From Saprospiraceae bacterium (GTDB taxonomy: Bacteria; Bacteroidota; Bacteroidia; Chitinophagales; Saprospiraceae): 64,000 bases of DNA. The notes below the pieces were generated by a model. The model did no database searches. It saw only the letters and a program-made list of their open reading frames with translations, and was not told the origin of the DNA. Position numbers and translations under genes: made by a program. This document shows, in pieces, positions 46,673 to 55,437 of this stretch. The DNA is taken from contig JAHDFP010000017.1 in the NCBI GenBank assembly GCA_020628095.1, forward strand, positions 1 to 64,000, written 5' to 3'. Numbering within the stretch: the first letter of the stretch is position 1; the number at the start of each line of letters is the position of its first letter.

Positions 46673-47122
46673 CTACATCACTAGATTATCATAGATCTTC
46701 ACTTCTTTAAATAGGTCACTATATTGATCCACAAATTTCTTATGCAATGGATCGACCTGATAAGCATCATGCGCCGCTTTATCCTTGAAATGGCATATCC
46801 AAGCATAGTCATAGCTGTTATCGACGACTTGCCGCGGCGTCCCCGCTGGCGGTCCGAAATAAATAGAAGAGAGGTGCTCGCATTGAGCGAGTTTTTCCAT
46901 TCCGTTTTTTACGAAGTCTTCTTTCTGAGCATCAGTCATTGTATCATCGAACCAGAAGAATACACTATGGATAAATCCTGTGTCTGTATTGCTGAAAGCG
47001 GCTAACTCAGCATTGGCTTGATCTAATTTTTGCTTAAGAGTATCTATTTCTTGGTGTAAGCTATCATTGTTATTCTTGCATGAGGCTAGGAGCAGAATTG
47101 ATAAGCATATATATTTTAACAT
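46673..47122 (-). CDS. Dabb (stress-responsive A/B barrel) domain lipoprotein
   Basis: The 149-residue protein is a lipoprotein (lipobox LASC near residue 15) with a short coiled-coil segment (LHQEIDTLKQKLDQANAEL) and a Dabb domain of about 100 residues (FIHSVFFWFDDTMTDAQKEDF, then YDYAWICHFKDKAAHDAYQVDPLHKKF). These ferredoxin-like A/B barrels form dimers; in Bacteroidota exported forms are common but of unknown function. Convergent with gntP, with only one base between the stop codons. Confidence 0.88.
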   Translation of the reverse strand: MLKYICLSILLLASCKNNNDSLHQEIDTLKQKLDQANAELAAFSNTDTGFIHSVFFWFDDTMTDAQKEDFVKNGMEKLAQCEHLSSIYFGPPAGTPRQVVDNSYDYAWICHFKDKAAHDAYQVDPLHKKFVDQYSDLFKEVKIYDNLVM

Positions 47123-47177
47123 CTTTTCTTTTTTGTTCTAATGTAAGATGATTTCAGATTTGGTTTAGTTTTAGGCT

Positions 47178-47870
47178 ATGATTTTTCCCATAGGAGATGA
47201 TAATATTGTCGGAGGGCATAGACCTATAGTGAGTTATGCATTCATTATAATCAATGTGTGTATATTCTTATATCAGATTACTTTGGGTGCTGATGGCTGT
47301 GCCGCATTTCTTAATACCTACGGCACGATTCCTAACGAAATAACTAATGGTCAAGATTTATTTACTCTGATCACTAGTATGTTTTTGCATGGTGGCTGGA
47401 TGCATATTATAGGTAATATGTTGTTCTTATGGATTTTTGCAGACAATATCGAGGCTATAATTGGTAGCGGATTATTTTTTCTCTTTTATGTCCTAGGAGG
47501 CTTGTTTGCATCGGCTTCGCATATTATCACCGATCCAGATTCTATGATTCCTACCGTAGGTGCTAGTGGTGCTATATCCGCTGTGATGGGTACTTATTTG
47601 GTTATGTTCCCTAAGTCAAGGATCAAGATCATCTTCGTATTGTTTTTCAAAACCTTTTATATGTCTGCTCTGCTATTCTTAGGATTTTGGTTTGTGCAGC
47701 AAGTGTTTTCTGGTGTTGGGTCTATTGCGCCTCAGACTGCGGAAGAAGGTGGTGGCGTGGCATGGTGGGCCCATATAGGGGGTTTCGTCTATGGTATAGT
47801 ACTTGGATTAATGATCAAAAAACATTTTGTAGATAGATATTCGCTCCAACCAGTCAAAGAAATTGTGTAA
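47178..47870 (+). CDS. rhomboid family intramembrane serine protease
   Basis: This 230-residue protein has six hydrophobic segments and an intact rhomboid active site: Ser130 in GASG and His199 in WWAHIGGFVYG, with Asn80 in HGGWMHIIGN for the oxyanion hole. The substrate is unknown. It is the standard length for bacterial rhomboids without extra domains. A stretch of more than 600 bp without a confident gene follows. Confidence 0.94.
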   Translation: MIFPIGDDNIVGGHRPIVSYAFIIINVCIFLYQITLGADGCAAFLNTYGTIPNEITNGQDLFTLITSMFLHGGWMHIIGNMLFLWIFADNIEAIIGSGLFFLFYVLGGLFASASHIITDPDSMIPTVGASGAISAVMGTYLVMFPKSRIKIIFVLFFKTFYMSALLFLGFWFVQQVFSGVGSIAPQTAEEGGGVAWWAHIGGFVYGIVLGLMIKKHFVDRYSLQPVKEIV

Positions 47871-48072
47871 ATAATCAGACAAAATTTATATTAGATTAAA
47901 TTTTATATGTTACAATTCCATTAGCATACAATTTTGTAATCTCCAAGGGAGCCAATTTTTGCAAAGATTGTATAATTTGCAAGACGCCTAGAACAAGTCG
48001 GCAAAATGCCATTGAATCAGAATAAATAGTAGGTAATCTCGATGATTGCCAAAATCTATATAAACTCTCATT

Positions 48073-48135
48073 AGTCAAGATAGAAATTGATCAGCATTAC
48101 TTAATGGACCTCACAAAAGTGTGAAGGTCCATTAG
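48073..48135 (+). repeat. 63-bp hairpin element, copy 1
   Basis: The element starts AGTCAAGATAGAAATTGATC and ends in the hairpin AATGGACC-TCACA-AAAG-TGTGA-A-GGTCCATT. It is 59 of 63 identical to copy 2, which lies 247 bp downstream. The stem is followed by T-rich sequence, so it may work as a terminator. Confidence 0.8.
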
Positions 48136-48319
48136 TATTTTATTATGCCCCCATATTACCACCTACCTGTAAGACTATCTTAATACTCAGCTTAATAATT
48201 TCTTAATTTTTTTCAGACGGCATGACTTTTCGTTACTTCCTGCGTCTAAAAAGTGCTTTCGATCGATAACGAGATAATGAGAATGAAACCCAAAAAATCT
48301 GAAAATCGATAAAGAAGTA

Positions 48320-48382
48320 AGTCAAGATAGGAATTGATCAGCATTACTTAATGGACCTCGCAAAAGTGTGTAGGTCCATAAG
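48320..48382 (+). repeat. 63-bp hairpin element, copy 2
   Basis: Same element as at 48073, with four substitutions; in the stem one change keeps pairing as G-T and another opens one pair. Six T follow at 48383-48388, making this copy the better terminator. Confidence 0.8.
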
Positions 48383-48501
48383 TTTTTTAGGCCCTCCTTA
48401 TTTATTTTCACCATTCTTCTCTTCCCTTTTTATGTCCCGTACTAAGAATCTCACAGTGTGAGTTTTTTATAAATATTGTAACTTGTTATAAAAGTGTACT
48501 T

Positions 48502-49032
48502 ATGGCAATTGCAAGACCTTTCAACCTACAAAAGTGGATAGACGATAACCGCGAAGATCTCAAACCACCAGTGGGTAACAGAAATCTCTATAAAGAGGCA
48601 GGTGACTATATAGTTATGATAGTCGCTGGTCCCAATGCAAGAAAGGATTATCACTATAACGAAACCGAAGAATTATACTATCAACTCGAAGGTGATATCG
48701 TGGTACGAATACAGGAAGAAGGAGAAGCTGTGGATATACCTATCAAAGAAGGTGAAATGTTTTTGTTACCAGCCAAGGTGCCGCATTCGCCGATAAGATC
48801 AGAAGGATCTATAGGTCTGGTCGTAGAGCTAAAGCGTACCGAAGAAGAAAAAGATGGTCTCCTATGGTTTTGTGATAATTGCAATACCAAGCTGCACGAA
48901 TCTATGTTCAAACTAGAGAATATAGAGAAAGATTTTTTACCACGATTCAAAGAATTCTATACATCTGAAAATATGAGGACATGTAACAACTGTGGAGAGG
49001 TAATGGAAGCGGATAAGAGGTTTGTTGAATAG
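48502..49032 (+). CDS. 3-hydroxyanthranilate 3,4-dioxygenase
   Basis: The 176-residue enzyme opens the ring of 3-hydroxyanthranilate in the kynurenine pathway, leading to quinolinate (for NAD) or to further degradation. The cupin fold carries the predicted iron ligands His51, Glu57 (HYNETEE) and His95 (VPHSP), with Arg47 and Arg99 near the active site. Two CxxC motifs (Cys124/127 and Cys161/164) form the rubredoxin-like second iron site seen in bacterial members. It stands just before lpxH with a 3-bp gap, although the two functions are unrelated. No other kynurenine gene is seen here. Confidence 0.93.
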   Translation: MAIARPFNLQKWIDDNREDLKPPVGNRNLYKEAGDYIVMIVAGPNARKDYHYNETEELYYQLEGDIVVRIQEEGEAVDIPIKEGEMFLLPAKVPHSPIRSEGSIGLVVELKRTEEEKDGLLWFCDNCNTKLHESMFKLENIEKDFLPRFKEFYTSENMRTCNNCGEVMEADKRFVE

Positions 49033-49035
49033 ATA

Positions 49036-49788
49036 ATGTCTATATATTTTGCTTCAGATTTTCATTTAGGCTTAGACCACCCACTACCTTCCAAGGAAAG
49101 AGAAAAAGTTATACTCCGATGGCTTGATTCGATCCAGGATGACCTAGAGGAGTTATACATCCTCGGTGATATTTTCGATTATTGGTTCGAGTACAAAAAA
49201 GTAGTACCTAAGGGCTTTGTCAGGTTGCTGGCTCAATTAGCAGGGTTAGCAGAGCGGGGTATCGATGTACATATCTTTACTGGAAATCATGATCTATGGA
49301 TGAAAGATTATCTGGAGGAAGAAATAGGAGCTAAGGTGTATAAAGATCCTATCTACAAAAAAATAGGGGAGCATCAATTTCACTTAGGACATGGAGACGG
49401 TCTAGGACCTGGCGACCATGGGTACAAATTTTTGAAAAAAGTTTTCAGGAATAAAATCAATCAATGGCTCTTTGCTCGTATACATCCTAATACGGGTATC
49501 AGGATAATGCAATACGCGAGTCAACGATCTCGTAAAAGAGAAGAAACCTCTGCTCCATTTCTCGGCTCAGAAAATGAGTGGCTGATACAGTATGCCGAAG
49601 AGATATTAACAAATAAAAAAGTGGATTATTTTCTTTTTGGACATCGGCACTTACCTATAGATTATACTCTGAGCAATGGTCATAGTCGTTATATCAATAC
49701 GGGCGACTGGATCAATCATTACTCCTATGCCAGATATAGAAATGGAGATATGCAGTTATTACATTACGATGCCCAGAAAAAGATATAG
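49036..49788 (+). CDS. lpxH: UDP-2,3-diacylglucosamine diphosphatase
   Basis: The 250-residue enzyme has the calcineurin-like metallophosphatase motifs in order: FASDFHLGLDH, ILGDIFDYWFEY, TGNHDLWM, LGHGDGLGPGDHGY and FGHRHLPIDY. It cleaves UDP-2,3-diacylglucosamine to lipid X in the lipid A pathway at the inner membrane. This agrees with a Gram-negative outer membrane. The neighbours are unrelated; the following lipoprotein gene begins 2 bp after its stop. Confidence 0.94.
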   Translation: MSIYFASDFHLGLDHPLPSKEREKVILRWLDSIQDDLEELYILGDIFDYWFEYKKVVPKGFVRLLAQLAGLAERGIDVHIFTGNHDLWMKDYLEEEIGAKVYKDPIYKKIGEHQFHLGHGDGLGPGDHGYKFLKKVFRNKINQWLFARIHPNTGIRIMQYASQRSRKREETSAPFLGSENEWLIQYAEEILTNKKVDYFLFGHRHLPIDYTLSNGHSRYINTGDWINHYSYARYRNGDMQLLHYDAQKKI

Positions 49789-49789
49789 A

Positions 49790-50611
49790 ATGAAGGTCAA
49801 TTATTTTTGTCTATGGTGCATGGTGTATTGTATCGCTTGCAGCGCAAAGAAAATAGATGTCATCAATGGTTCTTCCTCGTTAAGGTCTTATTTGATAACT
49901 GGAAGTTACAATGGAATGGATCGGGATAAGTTCGGTAACATCTATCTGATCAATGACGAAAATGAAATATCTAAGTATAATGCTGACTTTGAGTTAGAAT
50001 TCAAAAATTCGTTCAACCGTTATGGTGACATAAGTTACATTGATGCGACCAATCCACAGAAGATACTATTGTACTATCAAGACTATCACTATGTTGTCTT
50101 TCTCGACAACTCGCTTTCTGAGATAAAGACGCTTAATCTCGAAGAATTAGGATACTGGGATATAAGTGCTGTGGCGATGGGCCCAGATAATTTTTTGTGG
50201 ATCTATGATCCTGTCAATTTTAAACTTGTCAAAATAGATGACTCTGGCCAAGTGAGATCGAGCACCAATGAATTATACAGTGACGTATTCAGGAATTCAA
50301 ACTCCAAAGTCAGACTTTATGTAGATAAAAACGCCATCTATTTATATAATGACGGTCAGATCAATGTCTATAATGTCTTTGGTCAAGAAGAGAAAGTTAT
50401 TTTATTGGAACATTTTGATATTCAGTTTTACGATAACTTTCTTATCTACAGTCTCGATAGGACACTTTATAAGCACGATCTACAACTTGTTAAACTTACA
50501 GAAGAGAAAGAAAAAATATTAACTCTATCCGATGACTTTATGGATTTTGATTTAGGTAGAAATGGTTGTCTTGTATTGGACGTGGGAGGCGTTTATAAGA
50601 TTGATATTTGA
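49790..50611 (+). CDS. hypothetical lipoprotein
   Basis: This 273-residue protein begins at ATG 49790, just after the lpxH stop, with a lipoprotein signal (lipobox CIACS near residue 17). The remainder looks like a set of beta-strands with repeated short motifs (NIYLINDENEISKYNADFEL, LWIYDPVNFKLVKIDDSG, IYLYNDGQINVYNVFG), consistent with a beta-propeller-like fold. I do not recognise a family. It ends about 30 bp before the convergent BNR-protein gene. Confidence 0.78.
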   Translation: MKVNYFCLWCMVYCIACSAKKIDVINGSSSLRSYLITGSYNGMDRDKFGNIYLINDENEISKYNADFELEFKNSFNRYGDISYIDATNPQKILLYYQDYHYVVFLDNSLSEIKTLNLEELGYWDISAVAMGPDNFLWIYDPVNFKLVKIDDSGQVRSSTNELYSDVFRNSNSKVRLYVDKNAIYLYNDGQINVYNVFGQEEKVILLEHFDIQFYDNFLIYSLDRTLYKHDLQLVKLTEEKEKILTLSDDFMDFDLGRNGCLVLDVGGVYKIDI

Positions 50612-50642
50612 ACCCAACTATTTACTTATAGACGGAAGGCCC

Positions 50643-51980
50643 TTACTTGCCAGCCTCTATTATAGCCGTCCAGACACTAAGTCTGTTGTTATCTAATTGT
50701 GTCCAGATGGGTCTTACGTGACCATTGTGTGCGCTTATATCATTATAGTCTCCAAAGAATACGGAGGTAGTCGGTAGGAAGGGTTCAGAGTTTATCTTTT
50801 TGTTAGAGAAAGTCTGACCGCCGTCTATAGAGTAAGCAAGGTAGACATCCGTATTATTATCGTCATACGCTCTCCGATCATAGAAAACTATATATATAAA
50901 CCCCGTACTCTGGTCTATATCCATCCAGCTAAGAAACTGATGAGATTCTGTCTCATCATCATTGACTCTGATGGGCGCGGACCATGTATCGCCTTCATCT
51001 TTGGATTGGCTTATCCAGATATCGGTATTATTAGTTCCATTTCTCTGGTCTCCCCAGTTGACATATATTGTTCCATGATGTTGTCCGCCTGATCTATCGA
51101 CGCCTGTTATCGGCATGCCATTGCATCTCATGATGCCAGGTATGTTTATCGTCCATCCCTCTGGTTGATCTGCGATTACGATGTCCTTATCTAACCAAGT
51201 TTCTCCACGATCATAGGATTTGTCAAAATATATTTTTTCGTCATAGGACCAAGCGACATATGTTTGTCCATCTGGTCCGATAGATGGGACGGCACCCTCT
51301 GTCGTCTGATCATCATCTATGCAGTTACCCTCTTTTTCGCTTAGGACATACGGGTAACTCCATGACATACCCTGATCTATAGATTTGGAGAAAAGTATGC
51401 GTGATTTGTGCTCAGGTTTCTTACTGCCGTATAGGTCAAATTCAGTCCATGTAACGTATACTGTGTTATCGTCAGGGTCTATGGCTAGCCATTGTTTGTC
51501 TTGATCTTTAGGAGTTCTGGGTAATGTAAAAGTACCTCCATTCCAGGTATGACCATTATCTTCTGACTTTTGTATAACGATACGATCTAAGAAAGAAGAA
51601 TCTACATACGCTCGCCCATCAGGATTAGACAGATGAGCATAATAGAAATTGCCAGAGTAATCACCGCGCACGACGGGATCACCGTATACGCCATATTCTG
51701 ACTCCATCTTATTTTTGCTCCAGGTATGTCCACCATCATCAGATGTATAGACATTATCGAGTATGGATCCTCCCACTATAATGTTAGGGTCGGTCTTACT
51801 TATACAAATGCTGGGTTCACAAGGACCTAGAAAGCGACCTTCGTCTATTTTGACGGTTTTTACGACTTCTAATTGTGATAGGTTCTTTGACCCATCTGAG
51901 ACATTGCTAAGTTTTGGCTGGCATGCGACCGATAGAGTAATCAGCCCAATACCAATAATTGAATTAAATTTCGATGACAT
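50643..51980 (-). CDS. BNR/Asp-box repeat lipoprotein (sialidase-like fold)
   Basis: The 445-residue lipoprotein (lipobox SVACQ near residue 20) has six Asp-boxes of the form SxDxGxTW: SDDGGHTW, SEDNGHTW, SIDQGMSW, SYDRGETW, SKDEGDTW and SIDGGQTF. These mark a six-bladed beta-propeller as in sialidases and related glycosidases. The spacing supports the fold, but I did not find a complete set of sialidase catalytic Arg and Tyr residues by eye, so it may be an enzyme or a binding protein. It follows frr on the minus strand by 13 bp. Confidence 0.85.
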   Translation of the reverse strand: MSSKFNSIIGIGLITLSVACQPKLSNVSDGSKNLSQLEVVKTVKIDEGRFLGPCEPSICISKTDPNIIVGGSILDNVYTSDDGGHTWSKNKMESEYGVYGDPVVRGDYSGNFYYAHLSNPDGRAYVDSSFLDRIVIQKSEDNGHTWNGGTFTLPRTPKDQDKQWLAIDPDDNTVYVTWTEFDLYGSKKPEHKSRILFSKSIDQGMSWSYPYVLSEKEGNCIDDDQTTEGAVPSIGPDGQTYVAWSYDEKIYFDKSYDRGETWLDKDIVIADQPEGWTINIPGIMRCNGMPITGVDRSGGQHHGTIYVNWGDQRNGTNNTDIWISQSKDEGDTWSAPIRVNDDETESHQFLSWMDIDQSTGFIYIVFYDRRAYDDNNTDVYLAYSIDGGQTFSNKKINSEPFLPTTSVFFGDYNDISAHNGHVRPIWTQLDNNRLSVWTAIIEAGK

Positions 51981-51993
51981 TTTTGGCTCAGTA

Positions 51994-52560
51994 CTAGACA
52001 GTCATAATATCCTTTTCTTTGGCTTCTATGAGTTGACCTATCGTATCACCAAACCCGTTGACCAAAGACTGCACCTGTGATTCTTTCTTTTTGCCTGCAT
52101 CTTCAGGATAGCCATTTTTGACTTCTGCCTTTATGGTATTCATAACCTTTTGCCTCTCATTTCTTATACTCACCTTACAGTCTTCTCCCAGGGATTTGGA
52201 CATCTTGACTAGGTCTTTTCTTCTATCCTCAGTAATTGGTGGTATGGTTATCCTCACGAATTCTCCATCATTCATAGGTGTCAGGCCCAGATTAGCTCCA
52301 AAGATGGCTTGTTCTATAGGGCCGAGCATACTTTTTTCCCATGGTTGTATAGATATGGTCTTAGAGTCAGGTGTCGATAAGTTAGCGACTTGACTTAACT
52401 GAGTCGGAGTACCATAATAATCCACTTTAATGCTATCTAACATATTAGTACTAGCTTTACCAGTTCTGATTTTAGTTAGCTCTGATTTGAGATGATCTAT
52501 AGAGCTATTCATCTGTTGCTTACCAGAAGCAATGGCTGAGTTAATGACATCTTCACTCAT
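51994..52560 (-). CDS. frr: ribosome recycling factor
   Basis: The 188-residue protein has the normal length and sequence of RRF: the start with HLKSELTKIRTGKASTNMLDSI, the middle PTQLSQVANLSTPDSKTISIQPWEK, and RRKDLVKMSKSLGEDCKVSIRNERQ near the end. It splits post-termination ribosomes together with EF-G. pyrH, often its neighbour, is not next to it here. Confidence 0.96.
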   Translation of the reverse strand: MSEDVINSAIASGKQQMNSSIDHLKSELTKIRTGKASTNMLDSIKVDYYGTPTQLSQVANLSTPDSKTISIQPWEKSMLGPIEQAIFGANLGLTPMNDGEFVRITIPPITEDRRKDLVKMSKSLGEDCKVSIRNERQKVMNTIKAEVKNGYPEDAGKKKESQVQSLVNGFGDTIGQLIEAKEKDIMTV

Positions 52561-52626
52561 AACAAGAATGTATTTTGATCTTGAATCTAAAACTTTTTGC
52601 TGACAATCGAGTAAACCTCTAAGGGT

Positions 52627-53313
52627 CTAGTCGTTGCCCATTGCTCTCAATAAGAAAAACAAGAACATAGCCAGTGATGCTAAGGCTTGACTAACATAGG
52701 TCATAGCAGCCCACCATAGAGCGTCTTTAGCACCATCGTACTCAGCGCCATGAGTGATTCCACTATTATCTAGATAAACCAAGGCGCGCTTAGATGCATC
52801 AAACTCTACGGGTAGTGTTATCAGACTAAATAATGCGGTTGCACCAAAGGTCGCTGCAAGGATATACATCATGGTACCTCCTCCCATACCACTGCCTATA
52901 CCAAACATAAGTCCCATGAAGAGGAATTGCTGGATCGTAGACGAAAACTTAACCACAGGCACTAAAGCCGATCTCATCGTCAAGAATGGATATGCCTGCG
53001 CATGCTGTACGGCGTGACCGCATTCGTGAGCGGCAACGGCGGCTGCCGATATACTTCGACTATTATATACAGGCTCGCTGAGCGCAATCGTTTTAGTCAT
53101 CGGATTATAGTGATCTGTAAGAGATCCTTTACCTGGAACGATTTTTACGTCAGTGATGCCATAGTGTCTTAGCATGGCCTCAGCCACTTCTTTACCACTC
53201 ATCCCGTTACTTAGTGCCACACGGCTGTATTTATTGAATGTTGATTTTAATTTACCACTGATGATCATTCCTACTACAGTGAATACACCAATGATTACCA
53301 TATAACCCATCAT
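52627..53313 (-). CDS. zinc metallopeptidase of the DUF/YugP type
   Basis: This 228-residue membrane protein has a zinc-binding HExxH motif as HECGHAVQH (near residue 92), preceded by a conserved sequence (YNPMTKTIALSEPVYNSRSI) of the YugP-like family, and three to four hydrophobic segments at the start and in the C-terminal half. Its substrate is not known. It lies between serS and frr on the minus strand and is probably co-transcribed with them. Confidence 0.9.
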   Translation of the reverse strand: MMGYMVIIGVFTVVGMIISGKLKSTFNKYSRVALSNGMSGKEVAEAMLRHYGITDVKIVPGKGSLTDHYNPMTKTIALSEPVYNSRSISAAAVAAHECGHAVQHAQAYPFLTMRSALVPVVKFSSTIQQFLFMGLMFGIGSGMGGGTMMYILAATFGATALFSLITLPVEFDASKRALVYLDNSGITHGAEYDGAKDALWWAAMTYVSQALASLAMFLFFLLRAMGND

Positions 53314-53332
53314 AGCTTTCTAGTTTATTTCT

Positions 53333-54613
53333 TTAGTTTAAAATTTCAAATCCTGTATATTTTCTTAATGCTTCTGGTATCACAATCCCATCTTGTGTCT
53401 GATGATTTTCTAGTAGTGCCGCAATTATTCTGGCAAGAGCCAAAGCACTACCATTAAGCGTATGCGCGAGCCTGTTTTTACCTTGACTGTCTTTGAATCT
53501 CAGTTTGAGTCTATTACTTTGATAAGTCTCAAAATTAGATACTGAGCTCACTTCCAGCCATTTTTTTTGTGCTGCGGAATACACCTCAAAGTCGTAAGTC
53601 AATGCAGAAGCAAAAGTCAAATCTCCACCACATAAACGTAAAATCCGGTAAGGCAGTTCCAATTTTGACAATAAAGTTTCTACATAAGCCACCATAGTAT
53701 CCAGTGTCTCATAAGATTTGTCGGGGTGTGTGATCTGTACGATCTCTATTTTGTCAAACTGATGGACTCTATTAAGACCCTTGACATCGGCTCCATAAGA
53801 ACCTGCTTCTCTCCTAAAACAAGGCGTGTAGCCCGTCAATTTAATAGGAAGTTGATCCTCTTTGACGAGGTCATTGCGATGTATGTTGGTGACAGGGACT
53901 TCGGCCGTAGGGATAAGATAGAGGTCGTCCTTGGTCACATGATACATCTGGCCTTCCTTATCAGGTAGGTTACCCGTACCCTTAGCGGAGTCTGCATTGA
54001 CAAGTAGGGGAACAGCGACCTCTTCATAACCTTGATTATAGGCTTCGTCGAGAAAAAAGTTTATAAGTGCTCTTTGTAATCTTGCACCTTTATTTCTGAA
54101 TACTGGAAAACCTGCACCCGTTATCTTGACTCCCAACTCAAAATCCAGAATATTATATTTCTTACCCAATTCCCAGTGCGGAAGGGCATCTTCTGCTAAC
54201 TGTGGCAAGTCTTGATCCCACTCTTTGGATACCAGATTATCTGATTCGTCCTGACCTTCTGGCACTAACGCATTGGGTACATTCGGTACTGTGAGCAGTA
54301 AGTCTTCGATTTCTTTTTTGACAGAAGACATGTCGTCTTCGTTTTTGGATATATCAGTCTTGAGACTTTCTACTTTTTTCTTAGCATTATTCGCTTCTTC
54401 AGTTTTTCCAGATTTGAATAATTCGCCGATCTGCTTAGACAGTTGATTTCTTTGTGATAAAAGATCATCATTGGCTATTTGTATAGATTTCCTTATATCA
54501 TCAGACTCTATAATCTTATCAAGAATGGACAATTTGTCTTTGTTCCAACCTCTCTTTTTGAGGGATTCTTTGATCACATCTTTTTCGCTCCTTATTCTTG
54601 ATATTTCTAACAT
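53333..54613 (-). CDS. serS: seryl-tRNA synthetase
   Basis: This 426-residue class II synthetase has an N-terminal coiled-coil arm (about residues 30-100) and the class II core: motif 2 in TPCFRREAGSYGADVKG-type sequence and motif 3 in LNGSALALARIIAALLEN. It charges tRNA-Ser with serine in the cytoplasm. A promoter core of the Bacteroidota type lies 33 bp upstream on the minus strand. It is the first gene of the minus-strand group serS-zinc peptidase-frr. Confidence 0.97.
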   Translation of the reverse strand: MLEISRIRSEKDVIKESLKKRGWNKDKLSILDKIIESDDIRKSIQIANDDLLSQRNQLSKQIGELFKSGKTEEANNAKKKVESLKTDISKNEDDMSSVKKEIEDLLLTVPNVPNALVPEGQDESDNLVSKEWDQDLPQLAEDALPHWELGKKYNILDFELGVKITGAGFPVFRNKGARLQRALINFFLDEAYNQGYEEVAVPLLVNADSAKGTGNLPDKEGQMYHVTKDDLYLIPTAEVPVTNIHRNDLVKEDQLPIKLTGYTPCFRREAGSYGADVKGLNRVHQFDKIEIVQITHPDKSYETLDTMVAYVETLLSKLELPYRILRLCGGDLTFASALTYDFEVYSAAQKKWLEVSSVSNFETYQSNRLKLRFKDSQGKNRLAHTLNGSALALARIIAALLENHQTQDGIVIPEALRKYTGFEILN

Positions 54614-54645
54614 AAGTCTAAAAGGTCTACTTTATAAAAAGAATC

Positions 54646-54653
54646 CAAATATA
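54646..54653 (-). promoter_or_regulatory. Bacteroidota-type promoter core (TATATTTG) of serS
   Basis: Read on the minus strand, TATATTTG matches TAnnTTTG exactly; a TTTG lies 16 bp further upstream (54670-54673). It is 33 bp before the serS ATG. Confidence 0.6.
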
Positions 54654-54798
54654 CTACAATGACTTAAGTCAAACTCTTAATATAGTGTATCTCCTTTCTT
54701 ATTTGATAGCCGTAATTTATAAGGTATTTATTCTGATATTAAGGAACGTTTTCGTCTTATCAGACGTATCTATTACATTGATATAAAAATAGATGGTC

Positions 54799-54966
54799 AT
54801 GAAAAAAATTAAGAAAAGACCATTGAAAGCGAAATTTGATCGAGCAATCAATCCTTTTGATGGTTCTAGAAGGCGCTTATCGAGTGTCACGCACAAATCA
54901 AAAAAGCATTACACCAGAAAAATAAAGCACAGGGGTAGTGCTTTTTCTTTATCTATCCGTGCTTAA
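54799..54966 (+). CDS. small, very basic protein (55 aa)
   Basis: An ATG at 54799 opens a 55-residue frame with many Lys and Arg (starting MKKIKKRPLKAKFDRAINPF) that ends one base before the convergent DinB gene. The composition resembles small ribosome-associated or nucleic-acid-binding proteins. An ATG at 54793 would add two residues. A hairpin with T tail (54924-54950) lies inside its 3' end, which is odd for a real gene but occurs where terminators overlap short genes. I know no family for it. Confidence 0.5.
   Translation: MKKIKKRPLKAKFDRAINPFDGSRRRLSSVTHKSKKHYTRKIKHRGSAFSLSIRA
54924..54950 (+). terminator. terminator-like hairpin at the end of the small basic ORF
   Basis: AAAGCAC (54924-54930) pairs with GTGCTTT (54938-54944), followed by T-rich sequence. 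Confidence 0.65.
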
Positions 54967-55437
54967 TTATTGTTTCCGCCTGACCAGTTTTTTTATCACT
55001 GCGATCTGCCCTATGTGATAGTGTGCGTGCTCTATAATACCGTGTATTTTTCGGAAGTAACTATCCTTTCCCACGGCATCTAAGGGCTTTAATATTTTGT
55101 CATCACCTATATCTTCCACCTTTTGTGCGAAGGCCTCGACCTCACCATAAATAGTCTGCAAAAAATACTGCCACTCTTCTTCTGATTCTATCGGCGGATG
55201 ATCAAAAGAGACCTGGTCATCTGCATAATAGTTTTCGCCATCAAAGACTTTCTGTACCGCTCGCAGATAATAATGTATATGATATACGAGAGAAGCAATG
55301 GTGTTAATGCCATCTATTTTGGTGACTGCTTCTTGCCAGGTAACATCATCTATATGTTGCCTCAGATACCCTGCTGTCCAATTTTTACCAAAATAAACCT
55401 CTCTGATATGGCGCGCTATCTCCTTATTATAACTCAT
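54967..55437 (-). CDS. DinB-like family protein
   Basis: The 156-residue protein is a DinB/YfiT-like four-helix bundle. The metal-ligand histidines appear in LVYHIHYYLRAVQ near residue 53 and EHAHYHIGQIAVIKK near the C-terminus. Such proteins may be thiol-dependent transferases or hydrolases; the substrate is unknown. Its start overlaps the end of the M50 gene by 11 bp, so the two form a minus-strand pair. Confidence 0.87.
   Translation of the reverse strand: MSYNKEIARHIREVYFGKNWTAGYLRQHIDDVTWQEAVTKIDGINTIASLVYHIHYYLRAVQKVFDGENYYADDQVSFDHPPIESEEEWQYFLQTIYGEVEAFAQKVEDIGDDKILKPLDAVGKDSYFRKIHGIIEHAHYHIGQIAVIKKLVRRKQ

Larger units (their letters stand above)
47871..48501. other. gene-free interval with a duplicated hairpin
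   Basis: I see no convincing gene here. The interval holds two copies of a 63-bp hairpin element (next two entries). A 60-codon minus-strand frame at 47896-48078 has no recognisable features. Confidence 0.6.

Noticed and set aside
47896-48078. 60-codon minus-strand frame after the rhomboid gene
   Set aside because: It has no signal, domain or composition typical of a real protein, overlaps the start of the hairpin repeat, and has no promoter-like sequence.
50643-51980. Calling the BNR protein a definite sialidase
   Set aside because: Six Asp-boxes show the propeller fold, but the catalytic Arg triad and Tyr/Glu pair could not be identified with certainty by eye.
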